From: Citromicrobium sp. | GTDB lineage: Bacteria; Pseudomonadota; Alphaproteobacteria; Sphingomonadales; Sphingomonadaceae | DNA length: 12,750 nt | Direction of reading: 5' to 3' | Assembly (NCBI GenBank): GCA_003248395.1 | Contig: QFNA01000114.1 | Location: 1 to 12,750, forward strand | Part shown: piece by piece, positions 1-7,886 of the stretch | How the letters are laid out: every line of letters begins with the position of its first letter | How positions within the stretch are numbered: position 1 is the stretch's first letter | Position numbers and translations under genes: made by a program | The notes under the pieces: model-generated | Databases searched by the model: none | The model's input: only the letters and a program-made list of their open reading frames with translations | What the model was told of the DNA's origin: nothing

Positions 1-1097
<1,097 letters not shown>

Positions 1098-1180
1098 GGA
1101 ATTCTCCTGGAAATGTCTTAGGTGCAGGCAGTGCCCGCTGGCGATTGCGGCCCCATATCGGGCGACCACCGCAGACGCAA

Positions 1181-1200
1181 ATATAAAGAAGTCTTTATAT
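1181..1200. promoter_or_regulatory. 20-bp palindromic operator candidate (SahR/ArsR-like site) upstream of ahcY
   Basis: ATATAAAGA and TCTTTATAT form perfect 9-bp arms around a 2-base spacer, in a region otherwise rich in GC. The site covers the -10 box and part of the spacer of the proposed ahcY promoter, where a repressor would act. ArsR-family regulators that sense S-adenosylhomocysteine (SahR) are known to control ahcY and other methyl-cycle genes in proteobacteria. From memory, alphaproteobacterial sites have a similar AT-rich AAAGA/TCTTT core, but I could not compare them here. It might instead, or also, act on the divergent peroxiredoxin gene. Confidence 0.5.
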
Positions 1201-1211
1201 GTGTTTGTCAT
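1182..1211 (-). promoter_or_regulatory. Candidate sigma70-type promoter of ahcY
   Basis: On the minus strand ATGACA (1211-1206) and TTTATA (1187-1182) are separated by 18 bases, giving a plausible -35/-10 pair. Transcription would begin near 1175, leaving a leader of about 75 nt before the GTG start. The -10 box lies inside the palindrome at 1181-1200. This rests on consensus resemblance only. Confidence 0.4.
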
Positions 1212-1238
1212 TGTCGCGCCCCGGAGCCGACCTATATG
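1211..1238 (+). promoter_or_regulatory. Candidate promoter of the peroxiredoxin gene
   Basis: TTGTCG (1211-1216) and TATATG (1233-1238) are spaced by 16 bases, placing a start of transcription near 1245 and a leader of about 30 nt before the ATG at 1277. The match is moderate and based on consensus only. Confidence 0.3.
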
Positions 1239-1276
1239 CCATGCGAGCCAAAGCTCTTCATGAAAGGAATTTACCG

Positions 1277-1756
1277 ATGACGATCTCTGTTGGCGACAAG
1301 CTGCCCGACGTGAAACTGGTCAAGGCGACTGCCGATGGTCCCGAGCAGGTCCAGTCGGCCGACTACTTCAAGGGCAAGAAAGTCGCGCTGTTCTCCGTTC
1401 CGGGTGCCTTCACCCCGACCTGTTCGGCAAAGCACCTGCCCGGGTTCGTCGAAAAGGCGAGCGAACTGAAAGCCAAGGGCATCGACGAGATCGTCAGCAC
1501 CTCGGTCAACGACGCCTTCGTCATGGGTGCGTGGAACCAGCAGGCGGGCAGCCAGGACATCACCATGCTGGCCGACGGCAATGGCGAGTTCGCCGAGGCG
1601 GTTGGCCTGACCATGGACGGATCGGGATACGGCATGGGCAAGCGCGGGCAGCGTTACTCGATGATCGTCGAGGACGGTGTCGTGAAGGAGCTCAATGTCG
1701 AGCAGCCGGGCGACTTTTCAGTGTCGAGCGCCGAACATATGCTTGGTCAGCTCTAG
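1277..1756 (+). CDS. Peroxiredoxin, Prx5-like (1-Cys), thioredoxin fold
   Basis: This cytosolic thiol peroxidase should reduce hydrogen peroxide and organic peroxides using an external thiol donor. The 159-residue protein fits the Prx5 family length. The active-site segment VPGAFTPTCSAKHLPGF carries the peroxidatic cysteine at residue 49, with the conserved Pro42 and Thr46 before it. No other cysteine is present, so it should work as a 1-Cys enzyme resolved by glutathione or glutaredoxin. Later family marks are SVNDAFVMGAW, LADGNGEFAEAVGL and GKRGQRYSMIVEDGVV. The frame is open further upstream, but the ATG at 1277 was chosen because AAAGGAA lies about ten bases before it and the family alignment begins at MTISVGDKLP. 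It is monocistronic, with a strong terminator downstream. Confidence 0.95.
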   Translation: MTISVGDKLPDVKLVKATADGPEQVQSADYFKGKKVALFSVPGAFTPTCSAKHLPGFVEKASELKAKGIDEIVSTSVNDAFVMGAWNQQAGSQDITMLADGNGEFAEAVGLTMDGSGYGMGKRGQRYSMIVEDGVVKELNVEQPGDFSVSSAEHMLGQL

Positions 1757-1777
1757 GGCGCGGCAAGCCGATGTGAG

Positions 1778-1815
1778 AAGGCCGGGGCCAGCGCTTGCTG
1801 ACCCCGGCCTTTTTT
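1778..1815 (+). terminator. Rho-independent terminator after the peroxiredoxin gene
   Basis: A perfect 10-bp stem pairs AAGGCCGGGG (1778-1787) with CCCCGGCCTT (1802-1811). A run of six T ends it (1810-1815). It begins about 20 bases after the peroxiredoxin stop. Read on the minus strand it ends in TTCTCAC, a poor U-tract, so it should serve mainly the plus strand. Confidence 0.9.
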
Positions 1816-1836
1816 GTGGCAAATCCTACTGTCGGA

Positions 1837-3237
1837 TCACTCGGGCAGGCGGCCTGACAGTTCGGGCACCGCCTCCAGCTGCGGACGCACCGTTTCGAGC
1901 GGGCCGACCACGACATAGGTCATGTCGTCGATCGCCAGGTTCTTCGCCGTCGCGCGCTGCAAATCGGCGCCAGTGAGCGCACTGACACGTTCGACATAGG
2001 TGTTGAGATAGTCCGGACCGAGGCCGAGAATATCGAGGCTAGCCAGCTGCGATGCGACACCGTTGCGCGAGGCCAGGCCGATCACGAAAGTCCCGTTCAT
2101 GTAATTCTTGATGCCCTGGAGTTCGGCATCGGTCGGAGGTTCGGCCTGCATCCGCCGGACTTCCTTGAGAATTTCGACGATTGAAGGGCCGGTCGCCTCT
2201 GCCGTCACGTCGGCATATTCGGCCCAACCGCTGCCGTGCACGTTCTGCGACAGCGAGGATCCCGGCGAGTAGGTGTAGCCCTTGTCCTCACGTATATTGC
2301 GCGTGATGCGCGAGGAGAAATAGCCGCCGAGCAGCGTGTTGGCCGCATCGAATTCGATATCGTCCATCGGCACATCGACGCGCTGGCCGATCCGCAAAGT
2401 CGATTGCGGTGCGCCCGGTCGATCGACCAGCACGACATCCTTGCCATCGACTGGCGGAGACGCGAGTTCGGTCGCAGGCTTGCCCGCTTTCCAGTTGCCG
2501 AAGCTTTCTTCGAGCGCGGCGCGAACCGCCGCTTCGTCGAATTGCCCGACGACATAGACACGCGTGCGCTCGGCTCCGAAGTTTTCGGCATGGAAAGCGC
2601 GGACCTGATCGAGCGTGTATCCGGTCACCTGATCCTGCGTCGGGAAAAAGCGGCCGTAGGGGTGATCGGGATACATGACCCCGGCAAAGGCTTCCTGTGC
2701 CATGCCCGACGGGGTCGATTTCGCCACCGACAAATTGCGCAGCATGTCCGCCTTGACCTTGTCGAGTTCGGCCGCAGGAAAATCCGGACGAACCAGCACG
2801 TCGGCGATCAGCCGGACCGCATTGGCGGCATGTTCGCTGAGCACACCGGTATAGGCGGTCACCTGATCCGGGCCGACGCCGAGCGAGAGCCCGCCGCCCA
2901 TGTTGGCAGCCATTTCGGCGATCTGCGACGCGTCGCGTCCACCCGCCCCCTTTTCCATCATGTCGCCGGTGAGATCGGCAAGCCAGACGTTTTGCCCTTC
3001 GTCGATATTGCCGGTCTGCACCGACGCGAGAATGGTGACCTGCGGCGTCTTGCCATAGGGCACCAGCGTCACGTCGATACCGTTCGACAGTTCGAACTCG
3101 GTCAGTTCGGGCAGCGCGAACGGCCGTGCCTCGGTCGGCTCTGGCGGAGCTTCGCGGTCCTGCGCGAGGAGCGGCATGGCGGTCGATGCGAGCAGTGCGG
3201 TGCTGGCACCGAGCGCGATTTTCTTGAGGATCTTCAT
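1837..3237 (-). CDS. M16 family peptidase-like protein, subunit lacking the zinc motif
   Basis: This is the non-catalytic member of an M16 (insulinase/processing peptidase-like) pair, exported to the periplasm and probably closing the chamber of the active subunit encoded just upstream. The 466-residue protein begins with a signal peptide (MKILKKIALGASTALLAS, cleavage likely near AMPLLAQ). Where active members carry HxxEH it reads WLADLTGDMMEKGAGG (residues 85-100), so both zinc histidines and the catalytic glutamate are absent. The C-terminal half keeps the substrate-binding arginine/tyrosine region of such partners, YFSSRITRNIREDKGYTYS (residues 306-324; R310, Y321). GGGGGAGGG precedes the ATG and overlaps the stop of the upstream gene, leaving a 13-base gap, which indicates one operon. 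Assignment to the family is firm; substrate is unknown. Confidence 0.93.
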   Translation of the reverse strand: MKILKKIALGASTALLASTAMPLLAQDREAPPEPTEARPFALPELTEFELSNGIDVTLVPYGKTPQVTILASVQTGNIDEGQNVWLADLTGDMMEKGAGGRDASQIAEMAANMGGGLSLGVGPDQVTAYTGVLSEHAANAVRLIADVLVRPDFPAAELDKVKADMLRNLSVAKSTPSGMAQEAFAGVMYPDHPYGRFFPTQDQVTGYTLDQVRAFHAENFGAERTRVYVVGQFDEAAVRAALEESFGNWKAGKPATELASPPVDGKDVVLVDRPGAPQSTLRIGQRVDVPMDDIEFDAANTLLGGYFSSRITRNIREDKGYTYSPGSSLSQNVHGSGWAEYADVTAEATGPSIVEILKEVRRMQAEPPTDAELQGIKNYMNGTFVIGLASRNGVASQLASLDILGLGPDYLNTYVERVSALTGADLQRATAKNLAIDDMTYVVVGPLETVRPQLEAVPELSGRLPE

Positions 3238-3250
3238 CTGTCCCTCCCCC

Positions 3251-4678
3251 TTATTCAGCTGCAGCGGCAGGCGCTGCAGCAGCCTGGCCGGGCTTCAATA
3301 CGATCAGCGACCTGTTGGTTGGGCGCAGATATTCACGTGCGGTCTTGCGGATCAGTTCGGGCGTCACCGCCGCGATTTCCTGATCGAGCGAATTCACCCG
3401 CTGCGGATTGTCGTCGAACAGCGCGAAACTGGCGAGCAGATCGACCAGCCCGACGCGATTGCCATCGCCGAGCATGTTGTAGAGACCCGACCGCGCCTTG
3501 GTCCGGGCGCGCGACAGTTCTTCCTCGCTGACCAGATTCGTCTGCAGATCGTTCACGACGGCATCGAGATCGCCGACGATCTGTTCCTCGGTGAATTCCG
3601 CACCATGGATCAGAAAGCCCGACCACAGCATCGGACCGTCGTAATTGTAGGCGTGGCCGAGCGGCCAGTTGATGCCCCCAGCCACATCGCCCGCATAACC
3701 GCGCTCGTTGACGAGGAGCTGGTTCAACCGGCTGTCGTCGCCGCTGATCATGATCAGGTCGATCAGGCGCATCGCGGCCCATTCGGGCGTGCCTTTCGGC
3801 GGCACGTGATAGCCCCATGCCAGCGCGGGCTGCGGTGCCAGCGGATCGGTCTTCTCGAGACGCTTCTGCTCGGTCTGGCGCGGTTCGGAAATATCGACCG
3901 GCTCGATCGCCGGGCCGCGCGGGATGGAGCCGAAGTGCTCTTCGGTCCATGCCATCACCTCGTCGGGATCGACGTCGCCTGCGACCACGAGAACGGCGTT
4001 GTTCGGTGCGTAATATTTCTTGAAGAAGGCATCGACATCCTCGAGCGTCGCCGCATCGAGCTCTGCCAGGTCGCCATAGAAATTATGTGCGTTGGCCCAA
4101 TTGGTGTTCGCCAATTGCGGCAGATCGAGCCAGGGGAACCCGCCATAGGGCTGGTTGAGCACGTTGACCTTGACCTCGTTCTTCACCACGCCCTGCTGAT
4201 TGGTCAGGTTTTCCTGCGTGATGTTGAGGCCGCGCATGCGGTCGGCTTCGGCCCAGAGGAACATCTCGGTCGTGTTCGACGGCACGACTTCGAAATAATT
4301 CGTGAAATCGAACCGCGTCGAACCGTTCAGCACGCCGCCATTCGCATTGACCAGCCCGATAAACTCGGCCTTGCCGAGATTGTCCGAGCCCTGGAACATC
4401 ATGTGTTCGAAGAGGTGGGCAAAGCCGGTGCGGCCCTGCGGCTCGAGGCGAAACCCGATGCCGTAATAGACGCCGATCGTCGTGGTCGGGATCGAGTGAT
4501 CTTCGGAAATGACGACCTTCAGCCCATTGTCGAGCGTGTGGTATTCGACCGGCACCTGGACTGCCGCCGGCTGCGCAGTGGCAGCAGGCTGCTGCGCCAG
4601 CGACACCTGTGGCAGCGAAAGCGCCATGAGCGGCGCCGCCAGCAGCGCTGCGTATTTGATTTTGCTTCGAATCTTCAC
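3251..4678 (-). CDS. M16 family zinc metallopeptidase, catalytic subunit
   Basis: This is the catalytic member of the M16 pair, expected to degrade peptides in the periplasm. The frame stays open up to 4762, but the likely start is the GTG at 4678: AGGGGGAAAA lies just before it, and the protein then begins with a clean signal peptide (VKIRSKIKYAALLAAPLMAL, cleavage near SLAQQ). That gives 475 residues. The inverted zinc motif HLFEH is at residues 88-92, within GRTGFAHLFEHMMFQGSDN. The third ligand is probably E168 in GVVKNEVKVNV, at the usual spacing of about 76 residues. The C-terminus is a low-complexity Ala/Pro stretch. It lies first in a two-gene operon with the non-catalytic partner downstream, an arrangement common in proteobacteria. 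Confidence 0.95.
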   Translation of the reverse strand: MKIRSKIKYAALLAAPLMALSLPQVSLAQQPAATAQPAAVQVPVEYHTLDNGLKVVISEDHSIPTTTIGVYYGIGFRLEPQGRTGFAHLFEHMMFQGSDNLGKAEFIGLVNANGGVLNGSTRFDFTNYFEVVPSNTTEMFLWAEADRMRGLNITQENLTNQQGVVKNEVKVNVLNQPYGGFPWLDLPQLANTNWANAHNFYGDLAELDAATLEDVDAFFKKYYAPNNAVLVVAGDVDPDEVMAWTEEHFGSIPRGPAIEPVDISEPRQTEQKRLEKTDPLAPQPALAWGYHVPPKGTPEWAAMRLIDLIMISGDDSRLNQLLVNERGYAGDVAGGINWPLGHAYNYDGPMLWSGFLIHGAEFTEEQIVGDLDAVVNDLQTNLVSEEELSRARTKARSGLYNMLGDGNRVGLVDLLASFALFDDNPQRVNSLDQEIAAVTPELIRKTAREYLRPTNRSLIVLKPGQAAAAPAAAAE

Positions 4679-4700
4679 TAATTTTCCCCCTGACCTGTCG

Positions 4701-4742
4701 GTGGTTAACCACAAACTATCGTTTAACTGCAATGCGATGCAA
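4701..4742 (-). promoter_or_regulatory. Candidate promoter and 12-bp palindrome ahead of the M16 operon
   Basis: The 134 bases between folE and the M16 operon are AT-richer than their surroundings. On the minus strand TTGCAT (4742-4737) and TAGTTT (4718-4713) are 18 bases apart and could be the -35 and -10 boxes. Just downstream, at 4701-4712, GTGGTTAACCAC is a perfect 12-bp palindrome near the expected start of transcription and could be a regulator site. Neither element is assigned to a known regulator. Confidence 0.3.
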
Positions 4743-4812
4743 CCGCTTTTGCTAATTCGCAAACCCTAGTGGACGAAGGTTGCATGAGGTTCGGCAAACT
4801 GCCGGAAGGCGA

Positions 4813-5424
4813 TCAGCCGTAGCCCATCAGGCGCATGACTTCGTCGCGGCTGCGGGGGTCGTCGCGAAACGTCCCCATCATGCGGCTGGTTACCATGCCG
4901 ACACCCGGCGTGCGGACGCCGCGCGCGGTCATGCAGGCATGCGTCGCCTCGATGACCACGGCAACGCCTTGCGGTTGCAAATTGTCCCAGATGCAATCGG
5001 CGACTTCGGCGGTCAGCCGTTCCTGGACCTGCAGGCGCCTGGCAAACCCATGCAGCACGCGCGCCAGCTTGGAAATGCCGACCACCCGGTCGGTGGGCAG
5101 ATAGGCGATGGCGGCCTTGCCGATGATCGGGGCCATGTGGTGTTCGCAATGCGACTGGAACGGAATGTCCTTCAGCAGGACGATTTCGTCATAGCCGCCG
5201 ACCTCTTCGAACACGCGGCTGAGGTGCACCGCCGGATCCTCGCCGTAACCCTGGCAATATTCCTTCCACGCCCGGGCTACGCGCGCCGGCGTATCGAGCA
5301 ACCCTTCGCGCGAAGGATCGTCGCCGGCCCATTCGATCAGCGTGCGGATCGCATCTTGCACATTTTCAGGAACTGGCGGCTTTCCGCGCGGATCGTCTTC
5401 GTCGGGGCCGACAAGGCTGCTCAT
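4813..5424 (-). CDS. folE: GTP cyclohydrolase I (FolE)
   Basis: This enzyme converts GTP to 7,8-dihydroneopterin triphosphate plus formate, the first step towards tetrahydrofolate and other pterins. It is a cytosolic homodecamer with one zinc per subunit. The 203-residue length is normal. Zinc ligands are visible as C93 and H96 in FQSHCEHHMAPIIGKA and C164 in THACMTARGV. The family segments YLPTDRVVGISKLAR, FARRLQVQERLT and the C-terminal MMGTFRDDP are all present. The ATG at 5424 overlaps the TGA of the phospholipase D-like reading frame by four bases, so it is the last gene of the hemerythrin operon. AAGGAAG about 11 bases upstream is its own ribosome site, so it does not depend wholly on coupling to the damaged gene before it. 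Confidence 0.97.
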   Translation of the reverse strand: MSSLVGPDEDDPRGKPPVPENVQDAIRTLIEWAGDDPSREGLLDTPARVARAWKEYCQGYGEDPAVHLSRVFEEVGGYDEIVLLKDIPFQSHCEHHMAPIIGKAAIAYLPTDRVVGISKLARVLHGFARRLQVQERLTAEVADCIWDNLQPQGVAVVIEATHACMTARGVRTPGVGMVTSRMMGTFRDDPRSRDEVMRLMGYG

Positions 5425-6500
5425 TTCCCGTTCTTCCTTTTCACACGTTTGCGAATGCGATCCATGCGCCCGCCTTCGCGGAAGAGGCCGCCTTTTGCAA
5501 ATGGCTCGAACAGGTCGTCGGGGGTTTCGGGATCGAGCAGGCCGCTTTCGGCGATCTTCTCTTCGGTCTCGCTCAGCTCGGGCGGGTGATAGCGGCGCAG
5601 GTTGCGCCCGCCTTCGGTGATGCTGTGGTCGATCATGCCCGCCATCGATCCGTGGCGCGCGATCAACTCGGCGACCTCGGTTTCCTCGACGCCGCTATGT
5701 TCGGCCAGAAGCGAATGCCGGATCTGTGCAATCGCGTCGCACGCATGGCCGTTGCCGGGGCGCGCGCAATCGACGAAGACATCGCATTCGCTGTCGAGAC
5801 CCATCGAACGGTTGTTGAGATTTGCCGACCCGATCCGGAAAATCTCGTCATCGACGATCATGATCTTGGCATGGACATAGATCGGGGTCTGGCCGGTATA
5901 GGGCACCCAGAGCGAGAACCGGTCGTGCCGATCGGCCTCGTCGATGGCGCGCACCAGTTCTGCACGCGCGTGATCCATCGCCTGCTGTTCCAGCCAGCCG
6001 TCGGCGTTAGCCGGGTGGACAATGACGAATTCTGGCGGATCATCCTCTTCGAGCCGCGCGAGGATAGCCTCCGCTATGTCGCGCGAGGCGAAGTACTGGC
6101 TTTCGGCATAGACGAACTTCCTGGCGCGGGAAATGTGTTCGAGGAACAGCTGCTTGATCTCGTCCACCCCCTCCCACTCGCGAAACTCGGCACGCGTCCG
6201 GGCGATGCCGATCTCGACATTCTCGAAGGTTGCTTCGAGCCCATCGGGCCAGAGGCTGTCGGGCCGCGTCTGGACCGGCTTCAATCGCTCACCGCCGGCC
6301 CTCACCCACCGGTCCTCGCCCAGTTCGGACAAGGCATCGGCGATTTCGCCTTCCATCATCATCGATGCGTCGTGCCACGGCTCGTAATGGCCGAAGCGGG
6401 GAAGCTGGCGTCGCTTGTCGTGTTCGACATGCTCGCGCGTGTCCCAGCGCTTCACCGTCATGTCGATCCCGCCGCAGACCGCCAGCGAACCGTCGAGCAC
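5421..6500 (-). CDS. Residual reading frame: C-terminal part of the broken phospholipase D-like gene
   Basis: This is the open frame that survives downstream of the deletion and that an automatic caller would report as a 359-residue protein from a GTG at 6500. It contains only part of the first HKD motif (the His and Lys lie upstream of the GTG) and all of the second, HAKIMIVDDEIFRIGSANLN. The preceding bases have no good ribosome site, so it is probably not made efficiently on its own. An internal ATG in GGIDMTVKRWD would drop the first motif completely. It is best read as a fragment of the pseudogene. Confidence 0.45.
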   Translation of the reverse strand: MLDGSLAVCGGIDMTVKRWDTREHVEHDKRRQLPRFGHYEPWHDASMMMEGEIADALSELGEDRWVRAGGERLKPVQTRPDSLWPDGLEATFENVEIGIARTRAEFREWEGVDEIKQLFLEHISRARKFVYAESQYFASRDIAEAILARLEEDDPPEFVIVHPANADGWLEQQAMDHARAELVRAIDEADRHDRFSLWVPYTGQTPIYVHAKIMIVDDEIFRIGSANLNNRSMGLDSECDVFVDCARPGNGHACDAIAQIRHSLLAEHSGVEETEVAELIARHGSMAGMIDHSITEGGRNLRRYHPPELSETEEKIAESGLLDPETPDDLFEPFAKGGLFREGGRMDRIRKRVKRKNGK

Positions 6501-6846
6501 TGCGATCTTCTGGTGGTGGGATCTCCAGCGTCGGGCGATGCCTGATGAGCCAGGTAAAGAATCCGCCGAGCCGCTGCGGATAGGTGCTCTCGATTCCGCG
6601 CTTGAACCATCGTCGGCCCCTCGGGAGGTGGATGCGCGTATCGAAATCCCAGCCGATCAGGAAAATGCGGAACTTGGCATTGAGCATCGCCTGCTGAATC
6701 GCGCCGAAATAATTGTCGGCATCGATCATCACCGCGGCGCGCTCGACTTTCGCGAAGCGCCAGACGCTGCGCGACTCGCCTCGATCGAGACGCGATATCG
6801 CCTGCGGATCTGCCGATCCGCCTGATGTTCCCCCCTTCGATGCCAT
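5421..6846 (-). pseudogene. Phospholipase D-like / cardiolipin synthase-type protein, broken by internal out-of-frame deletion
   Basis: The family has two HKD motifs and hydrolyses or transfers phosphatidyl groups at the membrane. The N-terminal part begins at an ATG at 6846 (MASKGGTSGGSADPQAI) and reads the family segments SVWRFAKVERAAVMIDADNY, FRIFLIGWDFDTRIHLPRG and FFTWLIRHRPTLEI up to about 6520. At 6518 the homology resumes one frame away with HHQKIAVLDGSLAVCGGIDM, the first HKD motif, and continues to 5421. The second motif, YVHAKIMIVDDEIFRIGSAN, is intact. From memory of the family, roughly 40 residues normally stand between these blocks. The junction therefore fits a deletion of 3n+2 bases rather than a simple indel. 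Translation from the start would continue in the wrong frame and stop at 6289. It lies two bases after the hemerythrin gene and overlaps folE by four. Confidence 0.8.
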
Positions 6847-6848
6847 TC

Positions 6849-7340
6849 CTATTCCTTGGCGTCCTCTTTCTTCTCCGGCGTCACTTCGGCTTCGGCCTTT
6901 TCTTCTTTTTTGCGGCGATCGAAGACCGCGCGCATATGCTCCATATCCTTGTCGTCGAGATATTGCTCGAAATCGGGGAAGTGCTCTTCCTCCTCCTCGT
7001 CAATATGGTGGCGATAATCGTGGTCGAAGGTCTTGAACTTGGTCAGCCAGCCGCCGCTCGCCATGTCGGTCGCTGCCAGATCGTTGAGCGCCTCGTCGAT
7101 CTCGTGATGCTCGGCGACCGAATGGCGCGTTTCGCTGGTGGTCGGCGGCTTGCGCATCATCGTCGAATAGAGCGCCTGTTCCTCTGCAGCGGCATGCGCC
7201 TTCAGCTCTTTGGTCAGTTCGACGAACAGCTTTTCCCGCTCGGCACTGTCTCCGCTCGTCTCGAGCAGTTTGTCAAGCAGTTCGCGGTGGCGATCGTGAT
7301 CCTGTTTGAGCCGTTCGAAAATTTCCTGCGCATTGGCCAT
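6849..7340 (-). CDS. Hemerythrin HHE cation-binding domain protein
   Basis: HHE-domain proteins form a four-helix bundle that binds a di-iron centre and act in oxygen, nitric oxide or iron sensing and repair; the specific role here is unknown. The 163-residue protein shows the ligand pattern in order: DHDRH (H15, H18), HAAAEE (H49, E53), AEHHEID (H78, H79) and DHDYRHHIDEEEEEH (residues 106-120, with E116 in the HxxxE position). It ends in a charged Lys/Glu tail (RRKKEEKAEAEV and after) that is probably disordered. The frame is open to 7418, but the ATG at 7340 is preferred because AAAGGAG lies about 12 bases before it. It is the first gene of the operon with the phospholipase D-like gene (2-base gap) and folE. 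Confidence 0.9.
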   Translation of the reverse strand: MANAQEIFERLKQDHDRHRELLDKLLETSGDSAEREKLFVELTKELKAHAAAEEQALYSTMMRKPPTTSETRHSVAEHHEIDEALNDLAATDMASGGWLTKFKTFDHDYRHHIDEEEEEHFPDFEQYLDDKDMEHMRAVFDRRKKEEKAEAEVTPEKKEDAKE

Positions 7341-7429
7341 CGGTGCGTATCTCCTTTGCCAGTGCAACAGGCGAATGCGGGGGAGGTTCCGCGCTTGCGG
7401 CGCGCGCGCTTGCTTCACATATGGGCCGC

Positions 7430-7828
7430 ATGACTGAGCCAGTATCGGGACCGACGCAAGCCGAGATGCAGCAGATGGCGGAGCGGGTCCTCGCCTCGCT
7501 GCCGGAGGCGTTTCGCCAGCAACTTGGCGAGGTGGTCATGCGCGTCGAGGATTTCGCGACGCCCGAACAGCTTGCCGCGGTCGATCTGGAGAACAAGTGG
7601 CATCTGACGGGTCTTTACGAAGGTGATGCCCTGCCCGACCGCTCGATCTGGCAAAGCCACACCATGCCCGCGCAGATCTGGCTGTTTCGCCAGCCGCTGA
7701 TTGCCGAGTGGCGCGAAACCGGTGTGCGGATGGCCGATCTGGTGCGGCATGTCGTGGTGCACGAGGCGGGACATCATTTCGGCTTCAGCGACGATGACAT
7801 GCATTGGCTGGAAGACCAGGCCGAATGA
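7430..7828 (+). CDS. Small zincin-like metallopeptidase family protein (DUF1025/PF06262 type)
   Basis: This is a small cytosolic zincin of unknown substrate. The zinc motif HEAGHHFGFSDDDMHWLE sits at the C-terminus: two histidines and a glutamate in HExxH, with a later acidic/His segment that could give the third ligand. The N-terminal half reads AERVLASLPEAFRQQLGEVV and ENKWHLTGLYEGDALPD, as in this family of about 130 residues. Two ATGs are possible, at 7421 (MGRMTEP) and 7430 (MTEPVSG). Neither has a convincing ribosome site, so the start is uncertain by three codons. The gene is divergent from the hemerythrin operon and converges on tRNA-Arg, sharing the terminator between them. Confidence 0.85.
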   Translation: MTEPVSGPTQAEMQQMAERVLASLPEAFRQQLGEVVMRVEDFATPEQLAAVDLENKWHLTGLYEGDALPDRSIWQSHTMPAQIWLFRQPLIAEWRETGVRMADLVRHVVVHEAGHHFGFSDDDMHWLEDQAE

Positions 7829-7845
7829 TTTGAGGCGGCGAGAAA

Positions 7846-7886
7846 CCAGAAAAGCCCACGACCGCGAAGGTCATGGGCTTTTCTGG
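7846..7886. terminator. Symmetric (bidirectional) terminator between the metallopeptidase gene and tRNA-Arg
   Basis: CCAGAAAAGCCCA (7846-7858) pairs perfectly with TGGGCTTTTCTGG (7874-7886). After one mismatch, GACC/GGTC adds four pairs (7860-7863 with 7869-7872) around a small loop. Each strand ends the stem with CTTTTC, so it should stop transcripts from both sides. The last three bases (7884-7886) are also the CCA end of tRNA-Arg. Confidence 0.8.

Noticed and set aside
1098..1180. Possible SAH or SAM riboswitch in the ahcY leader
   Set aside because: I looked for the conserved core of the ahcY-type SAH riboswitch and of SAM-II and did not see it; only short GC-rich pairings are present. 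A covariance-model search would settle it.
2236..4681. Long plus-strand open frames opposite the two M16 genes (2236-3531 and 3176-4681)
   Set aside because: Both M16 proteins are strongly supported on the minus strand, and these frames overlap each other and look like shadows.
6500..6530. Programmed frameshift in the phospholipase D-like gene
   Set aside because: There is no slippery heptamer, and the missing linker of about 40 residues cannot be restored by a frameshift alone.
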